From Haliclona indistincta (Eukaryota > Porifera > Demospongiae > Haplosclerida > Chalinidae): DNA of 64,000 bases. The stretch spans positions 5,198,547 through 5,262,546 of the forward strand of contig OZ024791.1 in the NCBI GenBank assembly GCA_964017065.1, written 5' to 3'. The notes under the pieces were generated by a model. The model saw nothing but the letters and a program-made list of their open reading frames with translations, ran no database searches and had not been told where the DNA came from. The stretch's first letter is position 1. Each line of letters opens with the position of its first letter. Shown in pieces: positions 16,082 through 28,362 of this stretch. The position numbers and the translations under genes were made by a program.

Positions 16082-18007
16082 TTATTGGTGCATCTCGCAT
16101 ATTTTTTTTGCTGTGGAAACAAGTGCATGCACCTTATAACGCTCCAGTATGGTATTACAACTAGCAAAACATTTCAATCGGTAGCTAACTTTTTCTCTGT
16201 CTTGTTGGTTGACTACTCCACAGTCCCTGAGGTCTTGAAGAGAGATATCACCAACAAAGTTGATGTCATCGTAACCATTCTCCATCAGCACGTTAGTGTA
16301 CTGGCTCAAACCATTTGTGATAAGTAGCTCTTCTAGTGAATTGGTGGCTCTTGTTGTCTGGGAGGCAAGAGACAGTGATGATAATGAAGTGGGCTAGTAC
16401 TATTCCTTACTTGTTGCATTCTTCTTTGCGGAAATTGAGGTGAGTCTCCCCCTCCCCCTCCCCTTCTCTTAGGGATTGGAGGATGTGGTCTGTTACCAGT
16501 AGGCACACGTTCCAACTGAGAGAGATAGTGAAATAACTTGGTAAGTCAACTTACCCTATAACTTACAGTATCATAAGTGGGAGGTACCGCAGGCAAGGGC
16601 TGAGAACAGGAATGAACGAATGATGGTCTTTCAGCAACTGGAGGTCTGCAAGAAATTACATTAAATATTTGTCATGAGTATCATGCATACTTTTGTGCTG
16701 GATTCCGTCGAGATGGTGGTAAAGGAGGAACAGAATTCGGTTCTGGAGACACACCTCCAGGACGATGATGAGGTAATGGAGGAGGAGCTGATAGAGGAGG
16801 TCGACTGGACACTGGTGTAGTAGTGTTAGCCGGTGGCTCTCTCCTCCGTGGAGCAATAGGAGGAGCAGCTGGGAGTGTCGCGGAGTGAGAAGTCAGAGCC
16901 GAGTGCTGTGTGCCGTTAGTGAGGGAGGTATGGAGCAATACAGGATGAGATGAGACGGTAGGAAGTGAGGAAGGAGGAATGACAGGAGGGCGACTTGGAA
17001 GGAGTCCTGAGGCACTGCCCGAGCGATGTAGGTGCCAGTTGCCTTGGTCAGGAGGAGGGAGTGGTGGACGAGAACTAATACTGATAGGAGTTGAACCAGG
17101 GATAGGAACAGGAGGACGACTAGGCGAATCTACAGAGAGAGAATTATATGTCACATTGACAGAATAATGAAGTAGAAAGCTTGCCTTGCATAGAGCTACT
17201 GCCAGTTCTGGCACGAGACCTTGAGTCTTAAAGAGTAAATGTAAATAAGTAAAGAACCACACAGTAACAAGCATACCTCCTGTTGCATCCATCTCAGAGC
17301 AAATAAACTCAACATTGCCTAAAATAAGAGAAATCATGGTAAAGGCAGAGGTTAGCTACTAGCACTAACCATAGATATCATTCTCGGCACTCTTCTCATT
17401 CACGTACTGACTCATTGTGACATGAATGTGGCACCTACAGTAGCAATGAAAGGTGTGATACTAGTTGGTACTTTACTCACTCAATCTGCCCGACGCTTTG
17501 TCCTTGGTGGATGAGCTCTCTCTCTACCACCTGTGGTGCTGGGTTGATCACTCTACCAAGAGCAATACAGCATTCAGCTGAGACGGAGAGAGAGATCACA
17601 GGATTACCATGACATGCAAACTCACCACATGATTCATCACTGTCTGTTGACTTGACTAACAAGAGAATGTGCTGCTGAAGCATATACTCATGTGATGTCA
17701 CCACTGGCTTAATCTAGCAAACAGGTTAATAGTTGATTCAAAGAATGAAGAAACAGTTACCTTGCAAATGGGTTCAGCTCCCGGTCGAGTAGCCCATTGC
17801 GGAGTAACCGAATCGAAGCAAGTGTCTCGAAAGCTGATGTTTGTCTTGGTTTTGCACACACCTAAAATGGGAGTGTTCACTGTAGTATAGACCCAGTGAC
17901 AGGAAATGCTCTTACCTTCAAAACATCTTGAATGTATTTCTATGTAGAAATAGGTCTTGCTGTTTGTGAGTATCTGGAGAAGGACACAAATAAAGAATTT
18001 GCACATA

Positions 18008-18060
<53 letters not shown>

Positions 18061-18091
18061 ACACCAACACATACACACACACACCCACACA

Positions 18092-18159
<68 letters not shown>

Positions 18160-21054
18160 TAGCATTGCATTGAGAAATAATGATAAAAGCATTAGGATCA
18201 ATGTGAGTAGACGGGGCGTGGGCTAAAGGAATGAAGAGGGAAATATCAGAGTACAGTAAGGTCAAACTGACAGACCAGAGGTGAACTGCTTCACTCCTCC
18301 AATCTGAAACGTCGAGAAGACCGGAGAGTGGTCGCTGGTAGTGATGTTGTTAGTGCAACCTGGAGGGAAATAAGATCATGGTAGGATAGAGACAAGACTA
18401 GAATACACACCATAGCTGGTGTTGATGATCCTTGTCCCAGGGTATGATCTCCACAGAACTCGGTCACAGTAAGAAGGCTCATTGACACGATCTCCAGAGC
18501 GCTTGTGCTTGATCCATACATAGCTGCTCATCGATCGTTCTCCCTTCTTGAAACGATAGGTCGGTGGAAAAACAATTGGCGCTTCCTCTGCAAACAAACA
18601 GTAATTGTGAGTGTTTACATTGCATATTAATTTTAGTTTGCCATTCCATTGCCCACACTAATCAATGTGTTATCAAACAACCCCTTAATGTGTTTACTGC
18701 ACTAACCGAAGCCAACAAACACTTTCTTTCTCTCCTTCTCTCTCCTCAACTGATCACTGCAGTATATAGTGTGGTAGTCACCACTCTTAGCCAGCGCCAC
18801 AATTTCCTGCAATACAGCAACAGTTGTACTCCCATTGTATTCTTTACCTTACCTCAGGCCTCATCTCCACACGATAGTTGAGGTCACCAAAGTAAAAGAT
18901 GTGGTGGAACTGATGCACAAGATCAAACTGGTTAAGATGGCGATGCTTCAGTGTACACATTCCCTTCAATATATCATGATAGTTCTGATTACGCCTACAT
19001 CAATGAGCAACCTTAATTATTAAAATTATATTAAATTATGACTAACCTATGACATTTTTCAGTCCCGGATGTGAGGTGTCCGCTGATAAAACACAGCGAC
19101 AAGTTACCAAAGTAGAAGGACAGACCGACAGCTCCCTTGTTGCCGAGTGCGTTGCCGATGCCAGTTCGTACCTGAGATGTCTGCAGGTGAGTGATCTTCA
19201 TGGCGTGCTCCGGTTTAACCAATATGACTAGTCTAATGCCCCAGAGTGTCTTGACTTCCACCTTCTCATAATCAACATTGACCAAGCTCTTGAGAGTAGC
19301 CTTCAGTCGAGTGACCCAGTCCTTCTCATTCATGCCGGTCTCCTGGATACAACAAGAACAGCATTCACACACTCCCTCTCATTCTCCTCTCCTCACCTGG
19401 GTTCCAATGGCGTATATGTCATGGGCAGCAGCTATAGTTCGATCCAATGATCGTCCTAGTCCTTCACACTTCATCCATGAATTGATATCAGTAGGTGGGC
19501 CCGCATCACCTGCACATCACATGACAGTCATAAGATGCTTCCATGACAGTCATGTGACTATGCCTACCCATGTTCCACGAGCCAACAAAGATGGAAATGG
19601 AGTCAGGGTCTCGTTGAGCTCCTTGCATCTTGTTTCTGATGACCTGAATGAGCTGACAGAAGTGCTCTCGTGCCTGCATGCTAGCAAATATGTAGTCTCT
19701 TCGACTCTGCCCCTCTAGTAGAAGACCAAGCTTCTGCTCACGAGACCGAGACTTGATCAATTGAATGACTACAGAAAATGTGTATAAAATAATACATTTG
19801 AAACCAATGATAGGAGGTACCTTGGCTAGGTTTGTAGTTTGTTCCAGTGGTCTCTCCTGGTCTTGTCACTGTTAGCAGACCTGTTTTGAGACTCACGTTC
19901 AAGCACAAAGTCTTCTTGCCATGGATTGCTTCAACTTTGACATCAAAGGAAACGTCCTCCATGCCTGGAGCAGAGAACGGTTGCTGGACTAAGGAAGAGT
20001 TTGCTGCCCCTGTGAGGGTAGTGCTGAGGTGTTTGTAAGTGGAGAAAGCCTAAAGGGAGAGAGAGAGAGAGAGACAGAGAGAGAGGGGAAGGGAGGGAAG
20101 GAGGGAGGTGGGAAGGGAGGGAAGGAAGGAGGGAGGTGGGGAGGGAGGGAGGGAGAGGTGCAACACTATGAGTATGTTAGTGGAGAATGGTTACTTACAG
20201 ATGTTTCTAGTTTCTTAAGAGCACTACTGCATTCCTCCAGCTTGCGGGATAAACTATCAAATCCATTATCCTGATGAGTGGTAATAGTACACTATTAATT
20301 TTGATAGTGATTTACAAACTGTTAAAGAGTTAATTAAAACTAATCTAATCAATGTGGCTTCATATCTCTTAGCACAAATTTGAAGGCCTACTAACAAATT
20401 GGAGCCAAACAATTTACAATAGCTCACATCACTAGTGGATAATGGTTTAATATTTGCTGCCTGACGACCAGCATATACCAGATCAAGAAAATTCTGCAGT
20501 GTATCAACCTGTTGCATTAGCTTGTCAATATTCCTGATAGAACATGTAAAATGAGTAGAATGAGTGTCATTGTCTCTCACCGATGAACATTCTCAACATC
20601 AGGTAACACTAGCTGCTTGAGATTAGTGAGTTGGGGTTTGGGAGACGCCATACTATTCACATCAACAACCACTTCATTGTCGAGATACTGATGCAGGCGT
20701 TGCTGAAACACTGGATCCACTCTAGAGAAATACACCACATAATGATCCCCTTCACCATCACCATCATACCTATTCAAATCCACATGTATAATGGACGCTT
20801 GCAAGTACTTAGTCAAAGTGTTCTTGTCCTTGTCAACATCCACTTTCTCCTCTGCTTCAATATCATCGTCGTCATCATCATCGTCCGGGTCGTCATAATC
20901 CGAGTCGTCAGCATTGTCTCCAGCTCCTCTCTGGTACTGGCCAACGGGTGTGGTCAGGGCACATACTAACCCTCGCTTAGGCTGGTTGTAAAACTGCACC
21001 AAATCATCAAGTGCAGTGAATTGCTTTTTCTGAACTCCAGTTTGAGCCTGAAAG

Positions 21055-21102
<48 letters not shown>

Positions 21103-22083
21103 AGTTTAGTAAGGCATGTAATCATGTCCTTACATGTACGTGTACATAATTATGCCAACAACATAATGTTGACATGCAACGTATTGCCACATGTCCATAT
21201 ACAGAGTAATTATAAGAACTTGATAGGTTCAATATCCACTCATATAACCACACCCACCCACTCACCTGGACAGATAAACTGCCGTTCTCATTGGGCAGAA
21301 TTCGATAGTGATGGATTCTTTTCATATGGCTAATATCGTGTGAGAAGGAAAGGAATAGGAAAGAGAGAATACTGACGTTTCAAACAGTAACTGAAACAGT
21401 TTGCTTGAAATGCAAGAATAGGAACTGTATACAATGTTTAGTAGTCATGCGTACACAAACATCGAGTGCTACACACACAATAGTTGATACGACAACTGAC
21501 TGAGTTGACAAACCATGATGGCATAACCAGAGTGAGTTAACGGGAGAGTAAGGAAGTAAGAGAGAGACACACAGGACCATATGCTAACAATATTCATGCA
21601 CTGATATGGATGTGTGTATATTCACATAGATACATGATGTGTTTTAGTTATCGGTACTGCATACACTAGCGTCACTTGAAATAACACATAACATCTGTAC
21701 TAAGTGGATATCATCACTGACCGAAATCCAAAGAGTATAACACTATACACAGACTAGCAGTAAACTAGAGAAAAGCTACTGATTACTGATAACAGGCATG
21801 GAAATTATTTAAATTACTAATAGCTACAACAATGGAGCTAGATAAAATCTATGAATACATTATTAATAAGTTCAAAGGGCACAAACACCCCCTCCTTCCA
21901 TACTCCTTCATACACGCTACTCCACAGTACTCACATGAGAGAGAGCACGTATGCGTCCTTCCTCGTCTCACTAGCACGGATAAGAAAGGCGCCGTCTTGA
22001 TTGCAAGACACTAGCATGTTCTCGCTGTCCATACGCCCGAGATCGCCATGATACCACGGCCTGTTCCCGCCCCTGTCCACCAT
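16082..22083 (-). CDS. INPPL1: SHIP2-type SH2-containing inositol polyphosphate 5-phosphatase with C-terminal SAM domain
   Basis: Exon 1 (22083-21935) starts MVDRGGNRPWYHGDLGR and has the SH2 core FLIRASETRKDAYVLSL with the phosphotyrosine-binding Arg; exon 2 (21329-21266) completes SH2. An acidic insert follows (20845-20920). The 5-phosphatase domain carries IFVGSWNMG (near 19570), GNALGNKGAVGLSF, the metal/phosphate motif FGDLNYRV (near 18870), SYVWIKHKRSGDRVNEPSYC with CDRVLWRS (near 18460) and TSDHSPVFSTF (near 18320). A C2-like region, a proline-rich exon (17120-16690) and a SAM domain (QYTNVLMENGYDDINFVGDI, 16300-16160) complete the order, matching SHIP2 rather than SHIP1. It converts PI(3,4,5)P3 to PI(3,4)P2 downstream of tyrosine kinases. 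The stop TAA at 16084-16082 lies within an AATAAA. Confidence 0.94.
18010..18158 (-). repeat. (AC)n/(GT)n microsatellite in SHIP2-like intron
   Basis: About 150 bp of AC units has a few interruptions (caccaaca, catac). On the transcribed strand it reads GT. It lies in the intron between the exon ending near 18166 and the exon starting near 17974. Confidence 0.9.
20056..20157 (-). repeat. Purine-rich simple repeat (gaga / ggga) in SHIP2-like intron
   Basis: A run of gagagaga then gggaggga-type units on the plus strand gives a long C/T-rich tract on the coding strand just upstream of the exon that starts near 20051. Confidence 0.75.
21059..21099 (-). repeat. (GA)n array acting as (CT)n polypyrimidine tract
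   Basis: A pure GA array on the plus strand is CT on the coding strand. It precedes gctttcag at the acceptor of the SHIP2-like exon starting at 21049. Confidence 0.85.
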
Positions 22084-22374
22084 AACCAGATGGCTAGTCA
22101 ATAAAGACGCTTTAGGAAAGGAAGGAAAGGAGGCGAAAGAAGGTCAAGCCCGAGTCGAGCGGGAGAGAGACTGAGCGAGTATTGAAACTCTAAGCCACGC
22201 CTTATACGGACGGCGCTCCTGACGTTACGCATTCTGTGCAGGTTACGCAACGGTACTTAACAGGCATGCAGAAAAAATAATAATGATCGAAGAACAATAA
22301 TAATGTATACAATCTGGCAGTTTGATTTACACACCATATCTTGAGACCTGAAAAATTGCTACACCATGTGTGCC

Positions 22375-25300
22375 CTATAAGTCCATGCTCTCGCCAGCAT
22401 CATCTTCAACCATTATCTCCCTCACTCGTTGTCTTCGTCTAGTTTATATAATAGAGTGTTAGTAGAAGAGTATGCTAGAGTAAGCACCAACCTCTCCTTG
22501 ATTCTCTCACAGCGAGGACACTGTAACTTTTCTTGATAACAGTCTCGATGAAAACAACAGTGGCACTCTACAAACAAGAACAGGATAATGTGTAACAGCA
22601 GAGCAAGCTGAGTAACTCTACCTGGACAAGAATTGACTCGTTGGAGCTCAAATGGAAAAATAATATCATTCAGCTGACAGAGTTCACATACAAACCCTTT
22701 CCCTTCACAAACCTGTCAAAATAATCACAAAAATTAATAGTTGAAAGCAACCTAACAATGCGCTGTTTTTTACAAATTTTAATAATTATGCTACAGACTA
22801 CATGTATTGTAATTAATTTTGCATAAAATTGAGATTTGCTTACCATGCAAGATTTGATGTGTCGGCTAGCTTGTGTTACTGCTGTTTGTAGTTGTCGTAA
22901 TAGATGTCCATTCTTGAGCTACACAATGACAGATGTTAGATGAGTAATACTGGTAGAGTGAAGGTCTGTACCTGAACAAAGTCATGGAGTGAGTACCTGT
23001 GGGTGTCTGTAATTAGATGACCTAGCTGGTCAAACAATGGATGTAAACTAAAGGATGAGAGAAGGTGGAAGTGAAGTGGTACAATGGAGATGATCAAACC
23101 TTTCTGCTCGACTGCATGTCAAAATATATTTCTTCATTGAGAGCAGCTGATTTCTCAATTCCTGTGCAAAGGTTATAAAGCATACATGTATACACATACT
23201 GATAGGCACCTTTGCTTTGCCTAGCTCAGTGATTTTTTCATACAGTTCTGGGTTTAGTGACTGTACATCAAATAAAGGCTCGTTTTCTATCTTAGCAATC
23301 GTGTCTCGTGCAAAGTCCGAAACAGTGAATCTGTGAGAGCATTCAACAACTACGACTGACAAAGCTACACACACACCTCTTAAAGGACCACTTGTTAATA
23401 ACATGTGCCGGTATTATACAAGTTGAACTATGGTGACAACTAAGACAGAAATACTTGCCCATATAGTGACAGAATCTGTAGGACTTGAGTTGTTCTGTGT
23501 AACCAGAACAGCAGGAATGGTTTGAACATGAAGACATTATTGGGCTCACTTGGATCCATGTGCATGCCACAGCCAGCACATCTATTGGCTTGATTTACAA
23601 GAGTTTGAATAGGAGACCTGTCACCAAAGAAGTGAAAGAATAATAATGCTACTACAGTGCCTGGCTTTACCTGTCAGGAGTTTGTATACTGTGGATTAGC
23701 TGTTGTCGAGGAGGGGCCCACTCATGGTTACCTCTCATTGGTGTAGCACTCTATAGGATGAGAGTAGGGTAGTGAGTGATATTAGTGAAACAACTTACAC
23801 TAGTGAATGAGTATTGGAGTTCCTGATCTCTTTGAATAGAAGATATAAACTCAGTTGGCAGCTGAACTACCTGCGGAGGGGATGAAGCACACACTGATCA
23901 TGCATCCATTCACACTTTCGCCCACAACCGGTACACTACATAATCACACGTATTTACAAACAATTGCAAACACCATGTCAGTGCTTGACATCCGGCCAGA
24001 TTGACAATTTATACTGAACACAATGGTTGTATACATACCTGTGGTACTCTGAACTCCACTTGCCTCCCTCCTCCTAACACGCTGCCCACGTGATGGAGGA
24101 GAGCACGACTAACTGCTTCAGCACTGGTCAGATCATTGCTATGACTCATCAATCTGAACAAACTCACATCTCGTCCTGCAGTTGGCGATGGCGATTGAGG
24201 TGGACTAAGTGGGGATGGCTCTGTGGGCAAAGAGGATACAGTTTGTATAAAACTGAAGACGTGTTAAAGACAAGATGCTTCCATTAAGAACACGATGGCT
24301 TCTCTATCACCAAACTTACAACACATTTGGAGAGCAGCTTCATCAGGATATACCGTATAGCGGGAAATTTCGCAGGAAACAATCTTCGCGAATGTGAGAG
24401 ATAGAGCATTTCACGAATATTATTTTTTGCGAATCAGCGCTATTGCCCTATCTTTGTCAACTAATTCACGGATAAAATTTTCCGGATAGTCTGTAATTCA
24501 CAAAATTTTCCCGCTATACGGTAAGTGCACCTTCAAGCAATACATATGATATTATGAAAACAATCTCTTAAATAAGACAAAGCTACTTGTCTCTGAGTAG
24601 TATACCTGTTGAGCGTCGTCTTGAGCCTTGTGTCCGTTGTCTTACAGGTGAACTACGTTGCCACATAGTTTCTTGATCGTACGATCTTTCACCATCAGGA
24701 TGATCACTCTTAAAAGAGCCAACTAGAGTGCTAGTGGTACTGATCGTGCTAGCAGTACTGAGAGTGGACAGATACTCATCAAACAGCTCCTCACGCATGT
24801 TAGACTTGTACTAAAAAAAACAGAACAAAAACACCATTAATCGAAGGCTCAAAATGATATTATTTTTGTGTACATTTTCCAACACCTAGGTATCAGAGTT
24901 AATGTGTTTGAGTACATAGTGAACATACTAGCAAATGCTGTGTAACATGTTGCTATGTTGCTAAATGTGTGTTACCTCTTCTATAACAGTACACAAAGCT
25001 TCAGACAATGCAAAGTGTGCGTTTTCTTTAGTCAGTTCGTCTGTTTTTTGAAAGTAGTCCTTTTCTTCTTGTCCAGGAAGAGAAATATCTGCAGAGATAA
25101 GATGTGTGTGCATAAAATGCACTTTTAGTGATCAACACACCACTTGTTAGCGAGGCATTGAAAAACTTAAGAAACACCATATAAGGTCATACATAGGCTG
25201 ATGGTTGTGTGTCATGTGCGTTAGACTCAACTATACACATTAAGCAACTCTGCTAACACACAACAGATAATATGTTATCAGCCCTTCTCCTCACCTTTGC

Positions 25301-26246
25301 TTCCTGTATGTGTTCTCAATCTTCCTTTCCTCCATGTTCCTCTTTTTCGTGATCCGTTTGGAGCTGTAGCAGCTGCTGGTCGCTCTTCTATGAGAGGCTG
25401 AGAGCTGCGACGAGGAGGATGTGTTGCCATTCGGGCAGTGCGTGACGGCATGTGAAGAAGAATATCGTCTCCAGCGTGATGATATAACTGTTGTTGATCC
25501 TCAATCGGAATGTGGCGAGAGGTTCCTCCTGCTGCTTCCTCCTCAGCCACTAGGCCTAGAGCACTCTCATGACCACTCCAGTGACCACTACCTGGACTAG
25601 CTCTCCTGTCACCATTGTCAGCTGTACTACTCGCTTCTGAAGAGCAGGAACGACTGCGTGAGTTAGGTGAGAGTAGACCAAGCTTAATGGCTGCTGCATT
25701 CTCAGGAGTGTTACCATAGCCACTATCAGGTGACCCTGGTCTATCAGTGGACTGAACAGAACGACTACTAGGTATGTTAAGAACAGCATGAAGAGACTGT
25801 AAGGATTGCTGAGTGAGATTGTCATTAACATACATATCACCATTGTACTGTTCTGACGACCGAGAGGAGTGAGCTGTTGAGTATGAAGACGAGGCGGCTG
25901 ATGATGACGGTGACGAATACTTGCGCTTTGCTGTAGACAGTAAAGTGCTTTTCTGAACCAGTGCCTCTTCCTCTGTGGACTGGCTCAATTGAGACTGCAG
26001 AGAGAGCCCTCTACTTTTCAGGAGAGCTCCATGTCTAGGTCTGAAATCTTGCTCTTCGTCCTCTCTTTTGAGTACCTTCAGCACTTCACGAGCATCTGCT
26101 GGCCGTCCTATTGAGTCTGCTCTCTCTCCAGTAGCGTTACTCTTCAGTGAAAGCTCCACATGAGCTGTGCTAGGAGCACCGAGCACAAACGGGCTTGTCT
26201 GAGACTTGATGAAGGCAGATGGCGACTGGTCCGCGGAAGATGCCAT
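22375..26246 (-). CDS. RUBCN: Rubicon-family autophagy regulator with C-terminal Rubicon homology domain
   Basis: The first exon (26246 to about 25299) encodes a Ser-rich disordered segment with SPDSGYGNTPENAA. Further exons continue the linker. The C-terminus is a Rubicon homology domain: HEWAPPRQQLIHSIQTP (near 23720), RCAGCGMHMDP then KQLKSYRFCHYMGKYFC across a 55-nt intron (about 23498-23552), CHHSSTCIIPAHVINKWSF, DTIAKIENEPLFDVQSLNPE, CEGKGFVCELCQ and CFHRDCYQEKLQCPRCERI. Cys/His pairs suit the zinc-binding RH fold that binds Rab7. Rubicon and Pacer control PI3K (Vps34) complexes in autophagosome and endosome maturation. Stop TAG is at 22377-22375. I see no RUN domain before the Ser-rich region, so it is closer in layout to Pacer/RUBCNL or has lost RUN. 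It follows the SHIP2-like gene on the same strand, 292 bp upstream of its start. Confidence 0.86.
24351..24523. mobile_element. 173-bp MITE-like element in Rubicon-family intron
   Basis: The ends taccgtatagcgggaaattt and (right end, complement) taccgtatagcgggaaaatt are near-perfect terminal inverted repeats. The interior is AT-rich with aatcttcgcgaatg-type sequence and no ORF. The same tips occur at 44528-44733, so it is a repeated family in this genome. Confidence 0.8.
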
Positions 26247-26502
26247 GACTGAATGCTACTCTAGAATTGGCTAGCACTAGGATTGTCTCTTCTAGTAGAC
26301 GGAACGAGGCCAGCCCGCACCGCCTGACTTCTCAGCACTGTAAATGTGACCTCCCCGGCCCGTTGTTGGAAAAATAGTGACCACGCCTTTCATTGTCACC
26401 ACGCCCATCTGCTGCTCTGCTCGCTCTAGTGCATACAGTAGCGAGCCTCCCACGTATACAGCAAGACGAGGCTAATCTACGACTCACAGAGTGTGAGTTG
26501 CA
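26247..26502. promoter_or_regulatory. Divergent 5' region, Rubicon-like and GPCR genes
   Basis: It separates start codons at 26246 (-) and 26503 (+). It contains two similar phrases, gaccacgcctttcattgtca and ccacgcccatctgc (near 26380-26410), which may be shared promoter elements (CACGCC boxes). Function is inferred. Confidence 0.4.
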
Positions 26503-28254
26503 ATGAGTGCCTCTCGGTTCAATCCGTTCAACAACACGGACTGTCCGCCCTTTCCTACCAATACCTATTGCGTGAGCTAATACTCCAGCCCCACCCAGGA
26601 CTCTAGTAACACAACATAATGCTTCTCTGATCTACAGGACGTTATTGCAGGAATCTCTAGAGCCGCAGGGCTGTTCTCCGTTGCTTGCTGGTAAAGTAAC
26701 ATCAGTGTGTCTTTGATCAATGCGTTTAATGTAACCTTCACAGTGGTTTTGTGTTGTTTGTAATTATCTTGTTCCAGAGATATGCTTTCTATACTCAGGT
26801 GAGTGTGAGTGATGATAATAAGATGTGAAATTAACCATTTTACATCACAGAGATTGATAATGTATCTGTCTGTAGCAGCCGGGCTGCTAGCAATAGGAGT
26901 GATGATGGTAAGTGTGTATGCATGAGTACGAAGAAGGTTACTGTAAACACATATACACTCACACAGCAAGACTTTCGAATAGCGTCAAATCCAAACCTAA
27001 TGGTGCTTTGCATAATACAAGGAATATGGGTAGTTTATTTTGGTGAGTGAAACACATTTCGTGATTTTCAATCCAAGTGCATATTTTGAATAATCTCTAC
27101 AGAGTGGGTAGTCACACTGCTGGTGTGCTGTTGTACACTCAACATCCTGTATATCACAGTCAAACAGATGACTACAGAAAGACTAGAAATGTATGACGCA
27201 AAAAAACTGTACCCACATGCACAAATTCTTGTTTTGCTGCAGACTATTCTTCATAATATCATGGGGGCTACCAGTAATAATTGCATCTTTGCCGCTCATC
27301 GAGCTTTCATACGGTCATTCTGATTTAGCATGGTGAGGGTGCTTTATTATAACACTGTTGTATTTGTATTGACATGCTCTTCATAGCTGGATTAGTACGT
27401 ATCGCAATGATACACTCTTTATACCTGGAATTGTACTGCAAACTACAGTGTAAGTACAGCATGCATTGTACCAACACACAGACGGTACCATGATTCGTGT
27501 ATGCAGGTTCTTTGTTCCATTTCTTATAATCGGATTTGGGATCTTTGTTACAATGGTGTATGTGCATTGCACAGCAAGGAAACAAGTAATGTACTCCACA
27601 GACAATAACATTTTACCACTTTCTCTATTCCCTTCCTACTAGTTAAGAGTAGCTTCTCTAGATCCAACTGTAAAGGTAATCGTGTCTTACAGACTCCATG
27701 TTCATGTACACATTCCATACACAGACTATATGGGAGGTAAAAGCCAGACCACTCTACATATATCCATGGCTCTTTATTATCCTTCTTGTACCTCCCTTCA
27801 TCAACAAGTGGGTGTTTGTTGTCATCATTATAGTCATATTATTTCCCTGCAATATTACAGAGTACGGATTATTGCAGGCATTACTGATAATATTCCAGTT
27901 AATTTCATTTTCTGGTTATTACAAACAGTGACCACTCCATTATTGGGTAATTGCTGAGAATGTGAGCATACTATAGAACTAAGCTGTCATTCCATTAGGT
28001 ACTGTATTTGCGCTGGGATTCACATTTGACAAAGAGACACTAAAACGACTAAGATGGAGAAGTATTAAGGTTTGTCTGTGAACTGGTACTCAAAAATGAC
28101 TCATATTCATTACACACAGGGAGCATTCAAGCAGTTCTGTGTTAAAACAAATATCGAAGAGATCGTGTGTGAGACGACAGTATACACTGAGTATGTGGAT
28201 GACAGTTTAGAACAAGAATGGATCCAAAGACAGAGATTTAGTAGTCATCAATAA
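26503..28254 (+). CDS. GPR157/cAMP-receptor-like seven-transmembrane GPCR, copy 1
   Basis: Short exons give an extracellular N-terminus (MSASRFNPFNNTDCPPFPTN, with N-glycosylation-type NNT) and then hydrophobic helices. RLIMYLSVAAGLLAIGVMM is TM2-like; LFFIISWGLPVIIASLPL then SYGHSDLAWCWIS is TM4/ECL2 with the WCWI motif shared by GPR157 and Dictyostelium cAMP receptors. FFVPFLIIGFGIFVTMVYV is TM5, RPLYIYPWLFIILLVPPFIN is TM6, and the tail has DKETLKRLRWRSIK. Stop TAA at 28252-28254 lies inside AATAAA at 28250-28255. The family couples to G proteins at the plasma membrane; GPR157 signals through Gq in neural progenitor cilia. The ligand cannot be read from sequence. Exon junctions around 27245 and 27335 need a frame change by splicing and are less certain. 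It is convergent with a paralogue at 28363-30154. Confidence 0.78.
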
Positions 28255-28362
28255 AATCAATATTATTTTTACACGTTATGATAATTTCAATACAATGGAT
28301 GAAATAAGATATTTCTACAATGGGTTTTGATGTTTGAGCGATAAAAATGGGCAATGCTATAG

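Noticed and set aside
17940..18226. Long open frames of Cys-Val or His-Thr on both strands
   Set aside because: These are translations of the (AC)n microsatellite in a SHIP2-like intron, not genes.
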